Source of the DNA: Bradyrhizobium retamae
GTDB taxonomy: Bacteria; Pseudomonadota; Alphaproteobacteria; Rhizobiales; Xanthobacteraceae
Assembly: GCF_001440415.1 (NCBI RefSeq)
Contig: NZ_LLYA01000169.1
Location: forward strand, 1 to 60,669
DNA: 60,669 nucleotides
Reading direction: 5' to 3'
Made by a program: the position numbers and the translations under genes. This document shows positions 55,765 through 60,669 of the stretch, one piece after another (position 1 is the first letter of the stretch; each line of letters begins with the position of its first letter). The notes under the pieces were generated by a model. The model ran no database searches. It saw only the letters and a list, made by a program, of their open reading frames with translations, and was not told where the DNA came from.

Positions 55765-58458
55765 ATGTCCACCTATCGTCTGAAAAATTTGCTTTCGCCG
55801 CACTCCGTCGCGCTGGTAGGGGCCAGCCCGCGCCACGGCTCGGTAGGCCGTGCCATTCTCAACAATATTCGCAAGGCCCAATTCATGGGCGAATTCGGCC
55901 TCGTCAATCCGCGCTATCACGAGATCGACGGCATCGCGGCAGCAGACAGCATCGCAAAACTGTCCTTTGCGCCGGAACTCGTTGTCCTCACGGCGCCTGC
56001 CCATACCATCGCCGGCCTGATAGATGAGGCGGGTCGGCGCGGCGCGGCCGGCGCCGTCATTGTCAGTGCCGGGCTCGGCCACGGTCCGGGCTCGCTGGCG
56101 GAAGCAGCGGAGCGCGCCGCGCAAAAATACGGCATGCGGCTGATCGGCCCGAATTGCCTTGGCATCATGATGCCGGGCGTCAGTCTCAATGCGAGCTTTT
56201 CCGCACATATGCCGGCCGCGGGCCATTTGGCGCTCATCTCGCAGTCCGGCGCTATTGCCGCCGGCATGGTGGATTGGGCGGCACAGCGGGCCGTCGGATT
56301 CTCCGGCATTGTTTCGATTGGTGACCAGCTCGATGTCGATATCGCCGATCTGCTCGATTACTTCGCGCTGGATGAAAAGACCCACGCCATCCTGCTTTAC
56401 ATCGAGGCGATCAAGGATGCCCGGAAGTTCATGTCGGCCGCACGCGCCGCCGCCAGAATAAAGCCGGTTGTGGTCGTCAAGTCAGGCCGCATGGCGCAAG
56501 GCGCGCGGGCCGCTGCAACCCACACCGGAGCGCTGGCCGGGGCTGATGCCGTCTACGACGCAGCGTTTCAACGCGCCGGTATCCTGCGCGTATCGGATCT
56601 GCGCGAATTGTTCGACTGCGCCGAGACGCTCGGGCGGATCAAATCGCCGCCCGGAAAGCGGCTTGCAATTCTGACCAATGGCGGCGGCATCGGCGTGCTG
56701 GCGGTTGACCGGCTGGTCGAGCTCGGTGGAATTCCTGCCGCTCTCTCGCCGGGGATCCGCGAGAAGCTAAACGCTGTTTTGCCGCCGACATGGTCGAAAT
56801 CGAACCCGGTCGATATCGTCGGCGATGCCGATCCCGCTCGCTATGCCGCAGCGCTCGAAGCGTTGCTGGCCGATCCCGAAAACGACGCCGTGCTTGTCAT
56901 GAACGTGCAGACGGCGATTGCGCGAGCCGACGAAATCGCCGTGGCCGTGACCGGCGTGGTGCAGAAGTATCGCGCCGGGCAGCGCATGGCGCCGAAGCCC
57001 GTTCTCGCGGTCTGGGTCGGCGCGGAGCCGTCGATCGGCGATCTCTTGAGCGGGGCCGGCATTCCGAACCATCCGACCGAAGGCGACGCCGTGCGCGGCT
57101 TCATGCATCTGGTCCGCCATCGCGAGGTGGTGGAGGCGCTGGCGCAGGTTCCGCCCGCGATGCCGAGCGAATTCGCTCCCGATATCAATGCAGCGCGGCA
57201 GATCGTTGCCGCGGCGCTGGCCGACGGCCGTTCATGGCTCGATCCGATCGAGGTCAAGCGGCTCCTTGACGCTTACGATATCGGGGCCGTGCCTACCTTT
57301 GCCGCCGCCGATGCCGAAGAGGCAGTCACGCATGCGAATGCGATCTTTGCGCAGGGGGCGACCGTCGTGCTCAAGATCATGTCGCGCGACATCGTCCACA
57401 AATCCGACGTTGGCGGGGTGGTGCTCAATCTCACCAGCGCCGATGCGGTGCGCAAGGCGACCAGCGAGATTCTCGCGCGGGCAAGATCGCTGCGGCCGGA
57501 GGCGCGCATATCGGGCGTGATGGTGCAGGCGATGGTGGTGCGGGCGAAGGCGCGCGAGCTCATTCTTGGACTCGCCGACGATCCGACCTTTGGTACTGTC
57601 GTCGTGTTCGGCCGTGGCGGAACGGCAGTCGAGATCATCAATGACAAGGCGCTGGCGCTGCCGCCGCTCGATCTGCACCTGGCGCGCAGCCTGATCGAAC
57701 GTACCCGTGTCTCGCGGCTATTGCGGGCCTATCGCGACGTGCCGGCGGTGAAGCAGGATGCCGTTGCGACGGTTCTGGTCAAGCTGGCGCAGATGGCCGC
57801 CGACATTCCGGATATCCGTGGGCTCGACATCAATCCGCTGTTGGCGGATGAGGCGGGCGTGCTGGCCGTCGACGCGCGGGTTGTGATCGGGCGCGTGGAA
57901 CGAAAGTTTCGTGGCTCGGGCCCTGCGAATTTCGCCGTGCGGCCTTATCCCTCGCAATGGCAGCGTCACATCGAGGTCAAGGACGGCTGGCGCGTGTTCG
58001 TCCGTCCGATCCGGCCTGAGGACGAGCCGGCGATCCACGAGATGCTGAAACACGTTACGATGCAGGACCTGCGGCTCCGGTTCTTTGCACCGATAAAGGA
58101 ATTTTCCCATGAATTCATAGCCCGCCTGACCCAGCTCGATTACGCCCGGGCGATGGCCTTTGTCGCCTTCGACGAGACGACCAACGAACTGGTCGGGGTG
58201 GTCAGGATCCATTCGGACTCGATCTATGAGAGCGGCGAATACGCGATCCTGCTCCGATCCGATCTCAAGGGCAGGGGGCTCGGCTGGACCCTGATGCAGA
58301 TGATCATCGAGTATGCAAAGTCCGAAGGATTAAAGGCGATTTCCGGCGACGTGCTGACCGAAAACTCGGTGATGCTGGCGATGTGCCGCAGCCTCGGCTT
58401 CGAGGTGAAGTCGGACCCGCAGGAGCACGATATCTGCAACGTCAGGCTGGCGCTCTAG
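55765..58458 (+). CDS. ADP-forming acyl-CoA synthetase/GNAT acetyltransferase fusion
   Basis: 897 residues. The first 700 are an acetate--CoA ligase (ADP-forming)-like module: CoA-binding SVALVGASPRHGSVG near residue 14, LISQSGAIAAG and an ATP-grasp region with VVLKIMSRDIVHKSDVGGV. The last 160 residues are a GNAT domain (VRPIRPEDEPAIHEM, LRSDLKGRGLGWTLMQMIIE). This is the layout of the Pat/PatZ protein lysine acetyltransferase that inhibits acetyl-CoA synthetase. The catalytic His and the VALVGAS motif look intact, so possible ligase activity cannot be excluded. Confidence 0.87.
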   Translation: MSTYRLKNLLSPHSVALVGASPRHGSVGRAILNNIRKAQFMGEFGLVNPRYHEIDGIAAADSIAKLSFAPELVVLTAPAHTIAGLIDEAGRRGAAGAVIVSAGLGHGPGSLAEAAERAAQKYGMRLIGPNCLGIMMPGVSLNASFSAHMPAAGHLALISQSGAIAAGMVDWAAQRAVGFSGIVSIGDQLDVDIADLLDYFALDEKTHAILLYIEAIKDARKFMSAARAAARIKPVVVVKSGRMAQGARAAATHTGALAGADAVYDAAFQRAGILRVSDLRELFDCAETLGRIKSPPGKRLAILTNGGGIGVLAVDRLVELGGIPAALSPGIREKLNAVLPPTWSKSNPVDIVGDADPARYAAALEALLADPENDAVLVMNVQTAIARADEIAVAVTGVVQKYRAGQRMAPKPVLAVWVGAEPSIGDLLSGAGIPNHPTEGDAVRGFMHLVRHREVVEALAQVPPAMPSEFAPDINAARQIVAAALADGRSWLDPIEVKRLLDAYDIGAVPTFAAADAEEAVTHANAIFAQGATVVLKIMSRDIVHKSDVGGVVLNLTSADAVRKATSEILARARSLRPEARISGVMVQAMVVRAKARELILGLADDPTFGTVVVFGRGGTAVEIINDKALALPPLDLHLARSLIERTRVSRLLRAYRDVPAVKQDAVATVLVKLAQMAADIPDIRGLDINPLLADEAGVLAVDARVVIGRVERKFRGSGPANFAVRPYPSQWQRHIEVKDGWRVFVRPIRPEDEPAIHEMLKHVTMQDLRLRFFAPIKEFSHEFIARLTQLDYARAMAFVAFDETTNELVGVVRIHSDSIYESGEYAILLRSDLKGRGLGWTLMQMIIEYAKSEGLKAISGDVLTENSVMLAMCRSLGFEVKSDPQEHDICNVRLAL

Positions 58459-58581
58459 ATGTAGTCTTTCAGGAGTTGTCCATCTGGTCCGAACCGAGGA
58501 AGCTGAGATGAACGCTCAGCGAACGAAATAGCCAAAACCAAATGCCAAAAACTGGAGGTAAGGATTGATTTTGCTTAAAGT

Positions 58582-58671
58582 TGGCGGAAGGGGTGGGATT
58601 CGAACCCACGGTGCCCTTGCAGGCACGCCGGTTTTCAAGACCGGTGCCTTAAACCACTCGGCCACCCTTCC
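58582..58671 (-). tRNA. tRNA-Ser (anticodon UGA)
   Basis: Read on the minus strand: acceptor arms GGAAGGG and CCCTTCC pair perfectly, discriminator G is followed by an encoded CCA. The anticodon stem CCGGT/ACCGG closes the loop CTTGAAA with TGA at the anticodon. A long variable arm is present, as required for serine, and the T-loop GTTCGAATC is intact. Total 90 bases including CCA. Confidence 0.97.
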
Positions 58672-59026
58672 TTGCCTTTACGATCAAGCGCTTAGCCGAT
58701 GCGAAGGTGAAAACACAAGAGAAGAAATCGGATTTGGGGCGCCCAAGCCAGGAAGACGCCGTCGTGCGGTAGGGCAAGACCGACAGTCGTCCGATGGCAT
58801 TATCAATGCGCTCCGCAAATCGACCGGCGGGCGCAAGCCGTGAGCAGGACGCTCGGCATCGCGGAGACAACGTCGAGGAACGGGGAGCGGTCAATGCCTC
58901 GGCTCCCGCAAACTCACACACGCTGTATCGAGTACGAAACATGCGCCGGGCGGGAGGGGCGGCGTCGGCCGTAAAGCGGCGCTAGCTAATTCTGGCCGGG
59001 ACGCCGCAATTGGTTCGGCTACCTGT
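58672..59026. other. Intergenic region, no gene supported
   Basis: 355 bases upstream of the tRNA. A minus-strand open frame crosses it and runs into the tRNA gene; its composition is not protein-like and it has no ribosome site. The tRNA promoter should be near 58680-58720, but no clear boxes were found. Confidence 0.5.
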
Positions 59027-59125
59027 TCAACCGAACGCAACGGCCAGCAGGCTGGAGCACAGCAGCACGAAACTGGCGGTCGCCAGCGCAAGAAATCCGT
59101 TGGAGACGATGTCGTGGTTGCGCAT
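59027..59125 (-). CDS. Candidate 32-residue membrane micro-protein
   Basis: Begins MRNHDIVSNGFLALATASFV and continues as one hydrophobic helix (LLCSSLLAVAFG). An AGG-containing site (GGTAGGTC) lies just upstream. Single helix with a polar N-terminus is the typical shape of bacterial membrane micro-proteins. No homologue known to me. Confidence 0.4.
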   Translation of the reverse strand: MRNHDIVSNGFLALATASFVLLCSSLLAVAFG

Positions 59126-59244
59126 GAGACCTACCACATCCGATGCTCGTCCGAATTTATTAGACCTTTTCCGAATCCCCGATCGGAACTACGGCGCCAT
59201 TTATCGCTGAAGCCCAGGCGGCTACTGCCGCCGGTCTTCACACC

Positions 59245-59334
59245 TCACGCTCTGGAACGATAGCCTTCAAACGCATGGGCAAGGAAAATGCCTGCGCTCA
59301 CCAAGCCCATCAACGCTGTTACTGTCTCGATCAT
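59245..59334 (-). CDS. Candidate 29-residue membrane micro-protein
   Basis: Begins MIETVTALMGLVSAGIFLAH and ends AFEGYRSRA. One hydrophobic helix followed by a short basic tail. An AAAGGAT ribosome site lies about 8 bases upstream of the ATG, better than for most short frames here. I recall similar 'SAGIFLAHA' micro-proteins in rhizobial genomes, though I cannot verify this. Confidence 0.5.
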   Translation of the reverse strand: MIETVTALMGLVSAGIFLAHAFEGYRSRA

Positions 59335-59695
59335 CGCACAAATCCTTTGCGCCCCTGCAACGCACAGAACGACTGCATCGTTGCACAGTCAAAAAGATTC
59401 ACGGGCCAGAACCGCACATCGGTCGTGAGTGATGATTTGATGCAACAGATTGTCTGAAAGCGGCACAGGGAGGCTATGACGAAGGGCGCATACAGTGTGA
59501 ATCGAAGCGTTGCGCCCAGTCCGACGGGCGGCGCGCAAAGCAACCATTCATTCACCACGCGGGACCACACCCCATTTCCGCCGTGTTCCGGTTGCGATAT
59601 CTTCACCACTTGATGCGGAGGTGGGCCGCATCGCGGGGTAAGGCCGCAACGCTTCGACATAGGCAGTCGGCCGCTAGAAAATGGTAGTTGGGGTG
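59335..59695. other. Intergenic region upstream of rlpA
   Basis: 361 bases that must hold the rlpA promoter (plus) and the micro-protein promoter (minus). On the minus strand TTGACT near 59395 could be a -35 box for the micro-protein. No gene, RNA or repeat is evident otherwise. Confidence 0.4.
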
Positions 59696-60619
59696 ATGGG
59701 GATTCGACGGCCAACAACAATCGTTCTGGCAGTTCGTGGTACTGTTGCCATGGCAACATGCCTTGTCCTTGCCAATTGCGCCTCATCAGACAAATTCGCC
59801 AGGCGGATCGATCCCAAATACGGCGTCTCCTCGAGCCCCCGCGTGGTGGCGTTCGGAGAGCCCGTGCCGAAGGGTGGGGGAACTTACCGTATCGGCAAGC
59901 CCTACACCGTCGCGGGCCGGGTCTACGTGCCGGAAGAGGATCCAAACTATCGCGCCGAGGGAATGGCTTCCTGGTATGGCGACGACTTCCATGGCCGTCT
60001 GACCGCTAATGGCGAAATCTTCGACATGACCTCGCTGACGGCCGCCCATCCGACGCTGCCGATCCCGAGCTACGCCCGCGTGACCAATACCCGGAACGGC
60101 AAGTCGCTGATCGTCCGGGTCAACGACCGCGGCCCGTACCACGGTAACCGCCTCATCGACGTCTCGAACAAGGCGGCGGAACTGCTTGATTTCAAAGCAA
60201 ATGGCGTCGCCAAGGTCCGCGTTGAATATGTCGGCCGGGCTCCGCTTGAGGGCTCCGACGACCGCCAGCTCCTGGCGACGCTGCGGACCGGCGAGCCCGC
60301 GCCGTCCCCGGCCACGGTTCGGGTCGCTTCGGCCCGTCCGTTTGTTCCCGAGATGTCGTCGTCCGCCGGCCGAATCCGGGGTGAGGTACCGATGCCGGAG
60401 GGACGACCCTATAGCCTCGGCAATACCTCAGCGGACCATGCCTCGATCAACGCGACCTCGGAAATGTCGGCCTCCAGCCGCACGCGCGGCCGTGCCGCCG
60501 AAAATCCGCGCGCCGTGTCCTACGAGAACGAGGCCAGCTATGTGGCACCACGTCAGGCCTACCTGCCGGTTGATCCACGTGGTCCGAGCGAAGTGCTCAG
60601 CGGGCGAGGGCTGTACTAG
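59696..60619 (+). CDS. rlpA: RlpA family septal ring lytic transglycosylase, lipoprotein
   Basis: 307 residues. The N-terminus is a lipoprotein signal with lipobox LANC (CLVLANCASS). The double-psi barrel of RlpA follows: GMASWYGDDFHGRLTANGE, TSLTAAHPTLPIPSYARVTN and VRVNDRGPYHGNRLIDVSNK, with the catalytic Asp and His positions kept. It cleaves denuded glycan strands in septal peptidoglycan. The C-terminal 100 residues are low-complexity without a SPOR domain. ATG 59681 is an alternative start. Confidence 0.92.
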   Translation: MGIRRPTTIVLAVRGTVAMATCLVLANCASSDKFARRIDPKYGVSSSPRVVAFGEPVPKGGGTYRIGKPYTVAGRVYVPEEDPNYRAEGMASWYGDDFHGRLTANGEIFDMTSLTAAHPTLPIPSYARVTNTRNGKSLIVRVNDRGPYHGNRLIDVSNKAAELLDFKANGVAKVRVEYVGRAPLEGSDDRQLLATLRTGEPAPSPATVRVASARPFVPEMSSSAGRIRGEVPMPEGRPYSLGNTSADHASINATSEMSASSRTRGRAAENPRAVSYENEASYVAPRQAYLPVDPRGPSEVLSGRGLY

Positions 60620-60669
60620 GGTCTGTTGGGATTCATCGCGAGTTTATCACGGCAGCGGCGAGGTGGATC

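Noticed and set aside
58649..58942. 97-codon open frame overlapping the tRNA
   Set aside because: It overlaps tRNA-Ser and has no ribosome site or family similarity.

Overview
The window is a GC-rich, gene-dense stretch of chromosome that looks like Bradyrhizobium or a close relative (Alphaproteobacteria, Hyphomicrobiales). The basis is gene content: a rhizobial-type phosphatidylcholine synthase, the NasT/NasS nitrate regulators beside nirA, HspQ, an IalB-family protein and RlpA. It is also the presence of several inverted-repeat elements of the kind scattered through Bradyrhizobium genomes (48-155, 6198-6313, 10331-10398, 21611-21694, 33481-33530). The genus call is inference; no database search was run. 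I see no prophage, insertion sequence, CRISPR array or plasmid-type gene.

Layout. 1-10.2 kb is core: glmS, a DUF502 membrane protein, a DapA-family aldolase/lyase, recG (minus), sdhE and mfd. 10.4-16.6 kb holds a degenerate GGDEF protein, a degenerate acyl-adenylate ligase and an oligopeptide-type binding protein (all minus), then an IalB-family protein and hspQ sharing one terminator. 16.7-21.6 kb carries an AEC transporter, a UbiH-type hydroxylase, pcs-terC (overlapping) and a quinone oxidoreductase. 21.7-23.1 kb holds an argD-type aminotransferase (minus) preceded by a promoter, a 29-codon arginine-rich ORF and a perfect hairpin, which together look like a transcription attenuator. rimO follows. 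25.0-30.5 kb is a nitrite assimilation unit: nasT-nasS, a sigma-54-type promoter, a strongly folded leader, nirA and an Fe-S/FAD/NADPH reductase. 30.9-33.4 kb is the 5-oxoprolinase operon pxpB-pxpC-pxpA (minus).

33.7-37.5 kb has small metabolic and secreted proteins of uncertain role. 37.6-44.5 kb is one minus-strand operon: TAT-exported sugar-binding protein, two permeases, a MalK/UgpC-type ATPase, a 2-hydroxyacid dehydrogenase and an amidase. 45-50 kb contains an LTXXQ periplasmic protein, a frameshifted VOC gene, an acyl-CoA dehydrogenase-like enzyme, a PilZ protein, a TctC/Bug binding protein and a DsbA-family protein. 50-58.5 kb is a plus-strand block: class III aminotransferase, zinc alcohol dehydrogenase, APH/AAA kinase, CHAD protein, phasin-like protein and a 897-residue acyl-CoA synthetase/GNAT fusion. 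The window ends with tRNA-Ser(UGA), two candidate micro-proteins and rlpA.

The most interesting signal is the arginine-rich leader with its hairpin in front of argD (22.9-23.1 kb). It reads like a leaderless peptide-controlled attenuator for arginine synthesis. Second is the folded nirA leader next to nasTS.
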